64,000 nucleotides of DNA from Linepithema humile (lineage: Eukaryota; Arthropoda; Insecta; Hymenoptera; Formicidae). A model generated the notes under the pieces. That model saw only the letters and a list, made by a program, of their open reading frames with translations, ran no database searches and had not been told where the DNA came from. The stretch is taken from assembly GCF_040581485.1 (NCBI RefSeq), contig NC_090130.1:30109418-30173417 (forward strand), in the 5' to 3' direction. How positions within the stretch are numbered: the stretch's first letter is position 1; each line of letters opens with the position of its first letter. A program made the position numbers and the translations under genes. Of this stretch, positions 1-11,733 are shown piece by piece.

Positions 1-1829
1 CCGAGGTGAGACGGGACAATCACAATAAGATCATTTTTCGGCGTGTCGTTGTAAAACTCTAATGTGCCACTTCTACGCTCGGACTCGCGAATCTAACGCG
101 AGGCTGAAATTCGTGCGCAGCTTTGCCATCGCGATGACAAATCGTCCTGATCGCCTTTAAAATCCGCTCTGCAAGATTGTCACATTCCTACGCGCTGACT
201 GTGTAAATTACGGATCTTGCGGATCCGTTTCGATAATATGTGACTGCAAGGACATGAAGTAAAAACGCACATTTTTTCAATGTGCTGCGAATTGAATTCT
301 GAAGAAAAAACTTGCGAAGAACTGAATGATATTTTGTGATGAAAATGCATGCGTGTTTTACAAGTTGATTCATCAAATTATAACTTTGGAATCTCAGATA
401 ATTTTGAGTAAAAAGTTGACAGTGATGTCGCGTGACAATGTGATTGATGGGAAAAATTAGAGAATTACAAGATTTAAAAACAAAATTATATACATTAGTG
501 TAACGAGTAACAACAAGCTATACGCTTAGATTGTTTATAAACATTATTATTTTTACTGTGTAAAAATATCGAAAATTTATGCAAATTTGATTCTAGATGA
601 AAATGAAAGTAGGCAACGTCATATGCGTCATATTCAGTATATTATTAGCTCCTTTCTCCTCTTTGACACCGCTGACCAAACATTGGATTATATCCTGTTA
701 CACGAACTATCTCTTTACGTAAAGAATCCGGCTGTTTTAACCAACAAAATTAAAACACATCCGCGTTAGTGAGAGTGACATTAAATAAAGTCATTGGAAA
801 TCCCAATAACTGTTTTAAATTATAGTTTTTTTTTGCTTTCAATTAGAAAGACTACAATTAATTCGTTTAATTGTTAATTTTAACACTTTAACTTTCGATA
901 TCACAAGTTGAATAACGATCGATGAGGCTCTTTAAAAGCGGCAAATGGCCTTTATTAGAAAGAAAGATCGGTATGAAAAACGTGTTCAATTAAGATCGAA
1001 AGTGTTCTTCGACGAGATCTCGTCATAGAGAGCTACTCGCGGTAAGAATGTCGCGATTGAGAATGCGTGCAAGGTGCGGAAGAATTGGGTCGAAACTGGA
1101 GAGTACGATCGCGAGATTATCGATGTTCCTTTTATTCGTCTAAACGAGTCGTCTAGCACCCGCCTCTAGAGTCAACCAGGTATAACTTTCTCCGTGAACT
1201 TCGAAAGTCCGATGTATCCATCGGGGTTTATCGTGACTCGACGACGGCTTGGAGAGCTCACCGCCGGAAATCGAAGAGTTTCTTCATCTGTTCTTTCAAT
1301 ATCCCTCTCAATAACGACTATAATTCCGCGCGGATAATTAGTTTACTGCTACGTGAAAAATCGCATTTTTACAATTTTAATAAGCAAGCAAGATGAAAAT
1401 GATGATTTTTTTCTTATTCTTTCATCTTTATACCTGCAAACTCTCTCTCTCTAAAAATAGTAAAAGTATCTATAAAACAAAGTACTTTAAATAATATCTT
1501 TCAAATGTTATTTTGTAGATTGCAATTATAATGAATCATTCTCATTCAAGCTACAATAAGAATTCTAAAAAAAGAGTTCACGCAAATCCTGAGCGATTCG
1601 TAACGAATTTATGAATTAATATGGAAATATCGACATTGAAAGGAAACGGTAACGTGACGCGTATTATTACGTAATGTCGAGGAAGCCCAGGATGCCGGAA
1701 TGCAATTAGGCGGCGCCGTTGTATTGCATAGTCTTTTCCGTATACGTGCCTGCGCAACTATTGTGACGTGAATAGATAAATACCGACGAAATACGACAGC
1801 TATCGCGCGTCAGTGAATGGAGTGACGTT

Positions 1830-1853
1830 GCGCGCGCGCGCGCGCGCCGCGCG
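1830..1853. repeat. (CG)n run
   Basis: An alternating C-G run of about 18 bases with a short interrupted extension. It is unusual in a locally AT-rich setting, and alternating CG tracts can adopt Z-DNA. Confidence 0.85.
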
Positions 1854-1864
1854 TGTGATAGCCG

Positions 1865-1936
1865 TTATCCTTAATAATACGTCATTAATATTATAGTACG
1901 TTATCCTTAATAATTCGTCATTAATATTATAGTACG
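1865..1936 (+). repeat. tandem duplication of a 36-bp unit
   Basis: Two adjacent copies, 1865-1900 and 1901-1936, both start with ttatccttaataa and end with tattatagtacg. They differ at one visible position (a versus t), so the duplication is recent or slipped. Confidence 0.9.
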
Positions 1937-2238
1937 CGCGTGTCATTATTTTCTAACAAAAATCAGCAGATTTAATGTAGTATATAATTATATTAAATAT
2001 AATTATATTTAATATAATATAATAAAATGCGATTATATGTTTTATATATTTTTTATTTGATTTTTAAAAATTTTTGTCTTTGTTGTTATAATCGACACGA
2101 CTTATATTCCACAAATCTACATTTTAGCATTTTTCAAAGTTTAACACAATCAAATAATCTCTTATCGCCACCGCTTCAGCAGGATTTCGCAAACCAACCG
2201 CAACTATGATAACACTGTATTAAAAGTGTACTGAAAGT

Positions 2239-2289
2239 AGTGGTTTAGCGAAGTCAGTGGTTAAGCGAAATCAGTGGTTCAGCGAATCA
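2239..2289 (+). repeat. three tandem copies of a 17-bp unit
   Basis: Three consecutive units of the form agtggttNagcgaaNtc occupy 2239-2255, 2256-2272 and 2273-2289. They differ only at a few positions. No function is evident. Confidence 0.85.
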
Positions 2290-2444
2290 AACTATTATAA
2301 GTGAAAATTAGTTAAAAACACTTTGTGATTAAAATGAGAAAAAGTATTCCCCTATGAATTCAATTTATTGCATTTTAGATTTATTGTTCACGTTGTTTGT
2401 TATCACAACTTTTTGTTGATAAATAATAAAGATTGTTAACATTT

Positions 2445-2448
<4 letters not shown>

Positions 2449-2494
<46 letters not shown>
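2449..2494. repeat. (TA)23 microsatellite
   Basis: An uninterrupted TA dinucleotide run of 46 bases in AT-rich intergenic DNA. Confidence 0.95.
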
Positions 2495-2495
<1 letters not shown>

Positions 2496-5234
2496 CAAAC
2501 AATCATAATTAAAATCACAATAATTTTTTAAATATATAATAAACATGACAAATTTTATTTCATTAAAATATATAAATTGAAAAAGCGTAATATTGTTTTA
2601 TTCGATACTGAATATGTTTTAGTTTCTACATGTATTTTAATATCCAAGTAATCGAAATCGTTTATGAAATAAAAATCTTGTTTATTACAAAAATCATAAA
2701 ATAATTTTTAATAACTGGTCTCTGCGATACTGCTATACAACACACAAGTATGACGTTAATTAGAGCGATGTAAATCCATTTGCTTGTAATTTTTCCCGCA
2801 AATGGAAAATATCGTGCAATCCTCGTCGTATATTAAATGAACTTCCTCTCATATTTGCTCCAATAATTTGAGTAAAGTTATCACGGAAAACTACTTGTAT
2901 CATTTACAAGGAATTTTATAAAATATTATACACACTTCAAATATGTGATATCCAACGACTAAAATATTAAATTAATCTTAATTTAATGCTAGTCGATTTA
3001 TTAATTTTAAATATTGATTAATTTTTATACTTTATTTTCCATTTTATTGCATCTGTTTATTTATTTTTTATTTTATAAAAAATCAGGATTATAATTTGAC
3101 ATAGAAATATTTTTTGGAATAAAAAATAATGTCAAATTACAAAAAGATAAAAATAGAACTCCCTTGTCGTCTACACTAACTTCCTTTCACGACCCATATA
3201 GATCGCCTTGTATAGCGCACATGATGCGTATATCGGCGCAAGTATACGCAAGTATGTATCTCTATGCGCGAAAGGGACTTTACTTTCTCGAGCACGCGAC
3301 CGCCGTCACTCCATCGGCAGCTCCTCTTACTTTCTCTCCCGCACGTTTTAAAAGTAGGTCCCAAATAGGATTAAACGATCTTTGAAGAGTTTTGCCACTC
3401 GATCCGCTACTTGTGTTGCACGCTTTACCGCAAGAGATGTGCCGCTGACTGCTTTAATGAAAATTTACGTAAAAAAATAACTACGATTAGTGAGAATTGA
3501 CGAAATTAAAATGATTAAGAAAGGAAGTTCTAACGCCGATAAGATGTGCGTTTCATTCACGATCGTGACGAATACGCGACACGTAATATGTATCGCATTT
3601 GTGACATTATTTTTAGAACGAATTGAATGAATGAATAAGAGACCGTTAATTTTTTAATTCTCCACACGCTTAAATATTTCGGCAATTATGTCAATAATAA
3701 AGATTTACGTGAAAATTAACATGGAAATGAAAGGAGTTAGCCGGCTCACGCAAACAGTTTCTAACGGAGTTAATAAATCAAGTACAAAGCAATGTCTCTT
3801 CAATGCATGTTGCTTGTTACACGCATTATCGGCTTTCTAGTCGATAAGCGCGCAAATCTCGGAGGGATAACTCCGACGTGCGCTCTACTTACGTCTTCAC
3901 GGCATCGTGAACAGTCAATTACTGGCAAATGCATTCCAAAATGATGCATTTATAAAATGCAAACTATTCCCGCCTTGCCTTACTTGCGCAAAAAGCCATT
4001 TCTGCATCTCTATGCATGTGATTAAATCAGTAATATTCTTATTCAAATCTTTTATTTAATTTTTATTACATGCGCACGTTCCTCTGCGCGAATACATGTG
4101 TGTGCTTATCGATTCATCTTATATGCCCGCTTAGAATTACAACGAGATATGAATCACGCCGCAATTAATTTTATTACTGTTCAAGAATTAGCAATTTGCT
4201 TGTAATTACATTTGAGTGCACTGCACGATCGTCGATGTAAAATTTCGGAATGCGGTTTCAGAGATATTTTGTGTACATTGCTTCTTGTATTGTCGTACTT
4301 GTATAGTTGTCCTCGCTTTCGTTAGCGAAAGTGAATGGGACGCGACGACGTTTCTAATCGACCAATTTGCATCGGAAACTCTTCAGGCGTTCGTAATCGA
4401 TACTCTACTTTGAATAAATATCTATTATAAGTGCTATAAAAACAAGATGGAGAAATAAAACGGAAGTAAAATCATCAAGTCATGTTTTTATAGTGTATAA
4501 TTTTAATAATTATTATTTTAGTTGGAAATTTTAGAAACAAATTAAATAAAATTTAATTATAATTATATTTATGTTTAGTTTGAGTAAAATACTAAATCAC
4601 AATTTAATTTTTGATAAAAGATATGATAAAAAGCTTATGATAATATAGACATTTATTTATTTTATTTAATTATTTATTTACTTTATACGCTTTTGTCAAT
4701 ATTATGCTTCAGAATTATTCGTAATCGATGTAAAAAATTTATATTTAAAAATCTTCTTTACTCTTTTATGTAAATGCTTCCCTCATTTTTTATTAGAAAT
4801 TGTTTATTGACAAGAACTTATGAAAGAAGTTTTATTTATAGTTACGTCTATAATATTTTATTAAACAAATATATGTATATACTATATACACCATTGCATG
4901 TATCGGAAAGAGGTATACAAAATCTGATTTGAATCTAGACTTATCTATGCACATAATTGTGGCATTCTAAACTGACTGACTGGCAGTTGGTTATACCAAC
5001 GCTCTTCCCGAGTCTACATGAAAACAATTTATCCACGACTGCGTTTCTTTCATGATTAATATCAGAAAAAGTGAAATCCATTATAGTAAAATAAAGAAAA
5101 CAAACGCTATATTTGCACACAATTATTACATTATTCCGTTATTATATGCACCGTGCGCTCTTACTTGCATGCGATATGCCATGAATGAGCGTGACGTCAC
5201 ATTTATATAGATATACTCGGGGAAATTTTCCACG

Positions 5235-5245
5235 AAGATGGCAGC
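5235..5245 (+). promoter_or_regulatory. AAGATGGC-type motif near the probable CISD3 start site
   Basis: The 11-mer aagatggcagc lies about 100 bases upstream of the CISD3 start codon. It resembles the YY1/Pho consensus AAGATGGCGGC, which is frequent near animal transcription starts. It also contains an upstream ATG that would open a seven-codon uORF ending in TGA. The promoter role is inferred from position and consensus only. Confidence 0.4.
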
Positions 5246-5347
5246 ACTAATCTACAGCTGATCGTGTGTGCCGTACACAACGTGATTGTTGCTTTTGATT
5301 TTTGGTTCCGATTATTACAGTCGAAAGTGATCGGTAATTTAACAAGA

Positions 5348-5924
5348 ATGAGCGTATTAAATCGGCTACCGCGATTCGCTCCTCTGAGCGCTCTTCATCA
5401 CAAAAATGTAAGTAATATAGCTTCTGTTTTATAATTTGCTTCTCATCCAACTTCTTTCTAACCTAAGCTAACCTAACTCAATGGAATCCAAATATTCTAT
5501 TATCACATTTTATTCTCATTAAATCGATTGATTTCGCGTTGACCTGAGCAATATTCGCTGTTTCCAGATTTCTCGCTTCTCCACGGAATCCGATGAAGCG
5601 AAGATACCCGTGAATCCGCTGAAGGAAACGTACAGTGCAAACCAGCAGACCGGAACGGGAGTTATATACGACAAGAAGCCGTTCAAAATGCGTCTCGTAG
5701 CCGACAAGAACTACTCTTGGTGCATGTGCGGTCAGAGCAAGAGCCAGCCGCTGTGCGACGGCACGCACAAGAACATCTTTCTCAAAATTAAGCTTAGACC
5801 CATACGTTTCACCGTTCCGGAAACTAAGGAGTACTGGCTGTGCAATTGTAAGCAAACGTCAAACAGACCTTTCTGCGACGGCACGCACAAACGACCGGAA
5901 ATACAGGAAGCGATACGATATTAA
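5348..5924 (+). CDS. CISD3: CDGSH iron-sulfur domain protein 3 (mitochondrial, MiNT-type)
   Basis: Two exons, 5348-5407 and 5568-5924, joined in frame (GT at 5408, AG at 5566-5567), give 138 residues. Two CDGSH modules follow each other. The first has ligands C72, C74, C83 and H87 (CMC then CDGTH). The second has C112, C114, C123 and H127 (CNC then CDGTH). Two motifs in one chain without a membrane anchor is the CISD3/MiNT architecture. Each motif is known in the family to hold a 2Fe-2S cluster in the mitochondrial matrix. The first 25 or so residues are basic and Ser/Leu-rich with few acids (MSVLNRLPRF at the start), which fits a mitochondrial presequence. All cluster ligands are intact, and the length is usual for the family. 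The ATG in exon 1 was chosen because exon 2 alone lacks a good start and the exon 1 peptide supplies the presequence. Confidence 0.93.
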
Positions 5925-6055
5925 TTGTGGGACTTTCGAAATCGTTAATGAAGCAAGCCATAAATCGCACAACTGGGATTTACTTTACGTGCGATTACGC
6001 TCTTTCCGACACGTGCAGTGGTGTATATAGTATACATATATTTGTAAAATTCTTT

Positions 6056-6061
6056 AATAAA
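6056..6061 (+). terminator. polyadenylation signal of the CISD3-like gene
   Basis: A canonical AATAAA lies 132 bases after the CISD3 stop codon, a normal 3' UTR length for a compact insect gene. Confidence 0.55.
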
Positions 6062-6439
6062 ATATTATAGACATAACTACAAGTAAAACTATTTCATAAG
6101 TTCTTGCCAATAACCAATTTCCCATTTTAAAAAAATTGATAGAAGCGTTTACATAAAAAGATGAGGTAAAAAATGATTTTTAGAAAGTAGAAAACAATGA
6201 GATTGGATCTGTATCGCCTGTACTCTGTCTTAATTGAACTGAATTCACTTCAACATTTCCGTAATTGCGTAATTATTCTGTCAGATTGATTGATGCATAT
6301 TTCCGAAGTCGGAAATATACGTAACACTCATCACTCTATCATCACGAAAAAATACAGAAGCACAAATCGCAGTGCCTTTATCGTACTTTGAAACAGCCGA
6401 TTGTATCTCCCGAAGTCTTTGAGTTAAAATATTTGCGGA

Positions 6440-7727
6440 ATGGCAAGCATCAGTCAACTTTTATTTTTATTAATTATATATGCAACATATTTAACTGTTT
6501 GCGACCGCTGTTGTGAAATCAGTCATCGCGAATTGCCACGATATGATCTAATAAAGACAAATTGGCGCTCGAATCAGCCGATCATATCGCGTAAAGCGGT
6601 TTCCAACGTGAGCGAGTGTAACAAATTCGCAGCATCGAAGAAAGCCCTCGCCTTCAATTTTGTTTCCGCAAGGAATCGTGCCGGTATGCGAATAATAGGC
6701 AATTAGAACGTAATTGCGGTGTAATTATGATCTTATGATACCCGGCTCGTAATTATAACGCCTGGTGCGCTAAAACACGGCATAATTGCCTTATTTAATT
6801 AATGCGATTAATCCAATGCATGCTTGTAATCTCTCCAGCGTTTTTTACGATGTTTCTTCATGAATACACAGGAAGGCGAGAAAATATGTGTCAAGCTCTT
6901 CAATGCCCCGAGGATCACAACATGACTACTCTCGTATCCGCGGCAAATTACAGATATTACAGCATGTATCCCATCTTTGCTCCACCAGGTAATTGTAATT
7001 ACGATTACATTAACTCTTTACGTAGATTACGAAGATCCTTAGAATTTATATATATCAACGCACAAACATTTAAACTGCGCGGACTTGCCGCGAATTAATT
7101 TTGGAGAATGCAAATGCTGAATTTCCGAAATTTCCGTGTAATCACTTTTAGCGAAAACAATGTTAAGATGCATTCCTAGAACGGGATTATTCGTGCTTTC
7201 GTCCGAGCGCTTGAATTATACTCAGGCACGCAACTTCTGTCAAGAGCGGAACGCATCGCTTACGCATGTGATAAGCGAGGAGCGCACGGAAGGTTTGGGA
7301 AAACTCATATCGCAAAACTTTCCCAGTTTTGTAGGCCTCAGCAATAAGGACAAGGAAAAAATTTGGAAAAATGAATTCGGTATTTGTGATTTTTGCAGAT
7401 TTTATTTGTAGCAAGCGTACGATAATTTTAGAGCAGATTTTGAAAAGCTTTTCGAAATATCGCTCAACTAGTTGGAAGAGAAGATTTGAAAAATATAAAT
7501 ATAATTCGACAGGCGAACCCTTATCTTGTTTCGATTATCGAGCATGGGGCGAGGGAGAACCGTCGCACTCGAAGGGCTGCGTCACCCTTGTAAACCCGCC
7601 CGCTAAAAACTCTCCGCCCTTTTGGAAAGTAGTGCCTTGTCACACGTCGATGCCGTTTATCTGCGAAATCTCGCCGTTACCTCAACGAGCGTCACGACGC
7701 CACCACAGAAATCGCCACACGTCATAA
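6440..7727 (+). CDS. secreted C-type-lectin-domain protein with cysteine-containing N-terminal region
   Basis: Four exons are proposed: 6440-6683, 6872-6988, 7152-7379 and 7513-7727. All have GT-AG borders and matching phases, giving 267 residues. Residues 1-20 are a hydrophobic signal peptide (LLFLLIIYATYLTV). Residues about 21-120 hold several cysteines and an ALAFNF...C..L.C pattern that loosely recalls a PAN/apple module. Residues about 126-250 form a C-type lectin fold, with the Y/F-x-x-A-x-x-F-C helix (ARNFCQ), a WGEGEP stretch, paired cysteines and the closing PFICE. The usual sugar/calcium motifs are changed: EPS stands where EPN or QPD is typical, and WKV where WND is typical. Classical calcium-dependent sugar binding is therefore doubtful. 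The tail is basic (RRHHRNRH). Family members act in the extracellular space, often in immunity or development. The specific role is unknown. The exon 3 acceptor at 7150-7151 was chosen because two nearer AG sites break phase. Confidence 0.8.
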
Positions 7728-7744
7728 CATGTGATTATAGTGAT

Positions 7745-7750
7745 AATAAA
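7745..7750 (+). terminator. polyadenylation signal of the lectin gene
   Basis: AATAAA lies only 18 bases after the lectin stop codon, implying a very short 3' UTR. A longer UTR using a later signal cannot be excluded. Confidence 0.45.
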
Positions 7751-10700
7751 GTACGCAATCGTACATAAAATCGTAACTGTGCGCAACATAAGAACAAACT
7801 TCTATTATGAGAGACAATCAAGATAAGGAATAATCTAGAAATACTATACAGAATGATTTGCAAGTCTAAAAGTTAATTTTCACGTACGAGCCGATTTCGT
7901 TTTCATGCTTTTCTTTCTGCTTTCGATTCTGTCTTCGTATGTGATTAAATTAATTCGATTTTTCAGTAGCGAGTGATAAGGTCGAAATGAAAGCAGGCGT
8001 TAAATATATACAGAGATTTAATGTAGAATTACAGGACTTCAGCATTGCGTATGCAGAGAAAGATTTATTCTGATGGCTTTATTTACAGGTACGATTGTTA
8101 ATTCGACTTACGGTTGACACGTTGATAAAGGAGGGGAAAATATATATATATATGTATAACTCTCACTCGGTCGTTGCGCTTATACATGAATATGTACACA
8201 GTAGGCCTAACGTTAATAACATTAAAAATCGCATGCGGTTCACTCGAGTCGTTAACTCCAATTCTTTTACATTGTAGAGCATGCTTTCTACAGCGATATC
8301 ACTTAACTATGTAGCCAACAGCTGTTGTTGTGCCGCAACGACGTTATTCGTCTTTGACGCTTTTAGGACACTTATCGAGAACTGCTCGCTGTGATATAAA
8401 AATGTCTCGATAAGATTCGATGTCGAGCAACAACAATTGAAAATAAGAGTTTGCCGTTAATTAGTCTTCGTACACATTTCCGTGAGCGATTGAAAGCGTA
8501 CGGGAGAGATAGTTGTATCGCTATTAATACACTGTCGATTACAATTGTTAAACCATTGTTGCGTTAGGATATTGCTCGGGACGCGATAACTTTTAGAATG
8601 CAAATTTCCGTGATAATCGTTTCGCATATTCTCACTCAACACGCAGAATTATAATACTCAACATTGTTGTATTTACAGAGATTAACATTCGTATTTTAAT
8701 GATTCTCAAAATATTCAATTTCAAACGAGCACTGGGATAAGTTCAATGGCATATGAGAACGAGATAAAAAATTCATAAGTACAGGCCACAACTTACTTAA
8801 CACGTTCTATCATTTTTTTTCAATGATCGCTGTGGCAATCGAAGTTAAAAATGTTGAAATGATTGCGCTTACAATGATTGAATCGCAAGAGTTTGTTACG
8901 AGGGAAGACGATGTACCTGCATAAGAATGGCGAAATGAAGACTAACCGATAATTAATAAACGGCTATTTGTTGCAAAAACTTTCTCGAAAGGCGTAAGAT
9001 GCAACCAAGTAATTTAATTGAGCTTCTACAGCGAATCTTGATTCTAAACGATCTTACTTGATGTGATCAACACGATTACAAAAACAGCGAAAATTCCTTC
9101 GAACTCGCTTAACAACTATTATTGTCACGCGTTATATCTGCAAGAATGTGCACGATGGTGTCGCATTCGCAAACTGAAGCTCTGTGTACAACATGAGTGA
9201 AACATATTTTCACGTAAAAAATGTTACATTCAAACGATCCGATTTGCAGCGAAATATAAAAGTATAAAAGATGTGATTCCGTTATGATGACGTACAAATC
9301 TCAACGTGCTATCGTGGTCTCGTTTACCTTGAACATTTTTTTTTTTATAAGTGTGGTCAGTGTTAGATGCCGATTAAGTAAGTTGCCTTTGAGTTTGTAT
9401 TAAAGTAATCGCATTAAATTTGCGTACAATTAAAGTGTGCAATTTGCATTACAAACTAACGCAATGTTATATAAAATTAAAAAGAGAAAAAGTTTTACAA
9501 AATTAACTAAAATATTCTATTTTGCGAATGCAAAGAGGTGCCTAATGTCGTTAAAAGCCATTTCGTCAATTACAGTATGTTAATTTCGTTAATCTATTCT
9601 GGCCACGCCTTGCGACACGAAAAGTTTCTGAAATAGCATATGCGCATTGAAAAATATACGCTTCGAAGTAACAATGCTGTAGACCAATAATATAGCAATA
9701 ATACATGTTTCTAAAAATGCATTTACAAACTATTTAATTTAATTACGAAATGCATATATTCAAATTTATAGCCCTATGACAATTAAGCCAATTTATGTGC
9801 TAAAAATGCACATCGACCCTTTTTGACGTTCGGGGACGGATTACACGCAACATAAGAATTTACGATACGATTCTTTCGATTCGAAACGATATTTCTTTTT
9901 TTACGCAATAAAATTGGTAACAATTATAACGCACGTCGTTATCTGTAAAATTAATCTGAGGAGAAATATTCTACTTAATATAAGTATAAAACACTTTCTT
10001 GCAAAAATTATTATGACTATAATCATTAAATAATGCAATCAAAGTATATTCGCGAGACACTATTAAATGATTGAGTCGCCCCGAGATATATTTTATTTCA
10101 TGCACAAGCAGTATAGCAGTTCAATAAATATATACGTTCAGTGATCGAGTACAAATATATTAATAAAAATACTGCTTGCGTAGTCTGCCAGATTTTGCAA
10201 TACTAGTTTGCAAAAGTGAAAAGAAAAATAAGATACATATATAATTTAAAATGTATGCACACATCTGCATAAAAATAAAATCTTTTATGTTAACTGGATT
10301 GGAGGAAACGTTCAGTCTACTATTGTTAGCTGAAGCATTAAATATGTTTTATGAAATACTGATATAAAAAATTAAATAGCGTCTCGTATATATTTCCTCT
10401 CGTATACCTACAATCTTCGTTATTCTTCCGTATTTACTTAAAAGTTCATTTTTATAAAAAAATAAAAATATTTTTTTTATATTTAACACGATCGCTTCGA
10501 ATAAAGCTGCTAATTTGTCGTTTAAAACGGGCTACAGTGCACCTATCTTTATCGTCCTGGTATGACACTTTCATATTTAGGACAGAACAGAAGTTTTTCT
10601 TCGTGAATTTCTCGCTGCTACGATACATCACATATCGTATCATTAGCACCGTTTCAAAGACATTCCATTTCAAAACGGAATATGCTCCGATAAGCAGGTA

Positions 10701-11733
10701 AAAATAAATGGCTCGACGAACGCGTCGAATTAGGCTTGTACGAATCGTACTTGTTTGTAATTCTATTGATATTACTCGTGAAAAATCAACGAGGATCACT
10801 TACTCCTATCGCCGAATGAGGCATCCCGGAAATGCGGTGAACAAAATGCTTTACATTGGCACTCAAGTTACTGAAGAAACTTAATACAAATCATCACATA
10901 ATTATCGCGAGGCAGTTGTGTTCGTTGGATAAAAAAAACAATCACATACATTTTTACCTATCGAACTACGAATTTAAGTACTGTCATATATATACCCCTT
11001 TCTCGAATTTTCACCACTTGAAGTTAAAATTATTAGCAATTAATTTTGTAAATTCTATTCAAATAACACTTGCATAAACGAATAAAATGCAAATTCGTAA
11101 AGGAAAAGCACGGGCACTCACTTGGAAGGACACTTGCACTATTCTTTCTTTTTTTTTTTCTTCTTGGAACTTTATATCGCAAGATATTTCTCGTGCTACT
11201 GATAATGAGGAATTTCGTCGTAACAGTCTAGAATATGTGCAAATATACATTGAAAATTTGTGTCTCGCAGTTCTGATATGTGTCATGAGATTGAAGTGAA
11301 GAGGGGGGTGGGGGAAGATGGATAGAAAGCTGTTGTATTCGCGGCTGCAGATGCTGTGGGACAGCTGTCGATTATCGGACAGGCGTTGATAAAGTCTGGC
11401 AGTCACAATGAGATCTGTTAAATAATGGAACATCAGGTGAAGTGGGGGGGGGGGGAGGGGGGGATGTACAGACGAAGAATGTCGTATGGAATGTTGCGTT
11501 TTTAACCGGCCCACACGAATACTGCATCGACGGAGCAAACAATAAACGAATGCTACCAAAATGAATAAATATATGTATATATAACAACGGTAATAGCGTT
11601 AAACGTTATGCGCGCTAGCAGCAGTATTAGTTTCTTCCTCATTAACGTGACGTTAATGAGAAAATAACACAGTGGTAATACGGGCAGATAAATACGCTAT
11701 CGATCTCTCTCCTCTCTCGCGCTGTCGTACATA
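7751..11733. other. intergenic and 3' flank of the Cindr-like gene
   Basis: Nothing in this stretch could be assigned to a gene. An open frame of 115 codons on - (10452-10799) is AT-rich, has no recognisable motif, and a GTAAGT donor-like sequence sits just upstream of its ATG. It is left uncalled. The part next to 11733 is probably 3' UTR of the Cindr-like gene, including a long C-run on its strand. Confidence 0.55.
11444..11463 (+). repeat. G-run on + (C-run on the Cindr transcript strand)
   Basis: A run of 12 G, one A and 7 G. On + it could form a G-quadruplex. On - it would be a C-tract about 270 bases past the Cindr stop, so possibly in its 3' UTR. Confidence 0.9.

Larger units (their letters stand above)
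1..5220. other. intergenic, AT-rich, no gene recognised
   Basis: No protein-like reading frame with splice support was found here on either strand. The open frames are short (60-73 codons) and show no family motifs. The stretch holds several simple or tandem repeats, listed separately, and the presumed upstream region of the CISD3-like gene. A slightly GC-richer part near 3160-3390 has short open frames on both strands, which looks like chance rather than coding. Confidence 0.6.

Noticed and set aside
7399..7512. Reading the lectin through 7399-7512 as coding
   Set aside because: It would need a 19-base intron. Splicing 7379 to 7513 restores the normal lectin sequence (WKNEF-G-EPLSC) in phase.
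10452..10799. 115-codon - frame downstream of the Cindr-like gene
   Set aside because: No motif and AT-rich composition. A GTAAGT before its ATG is not matched by a convincing exon.
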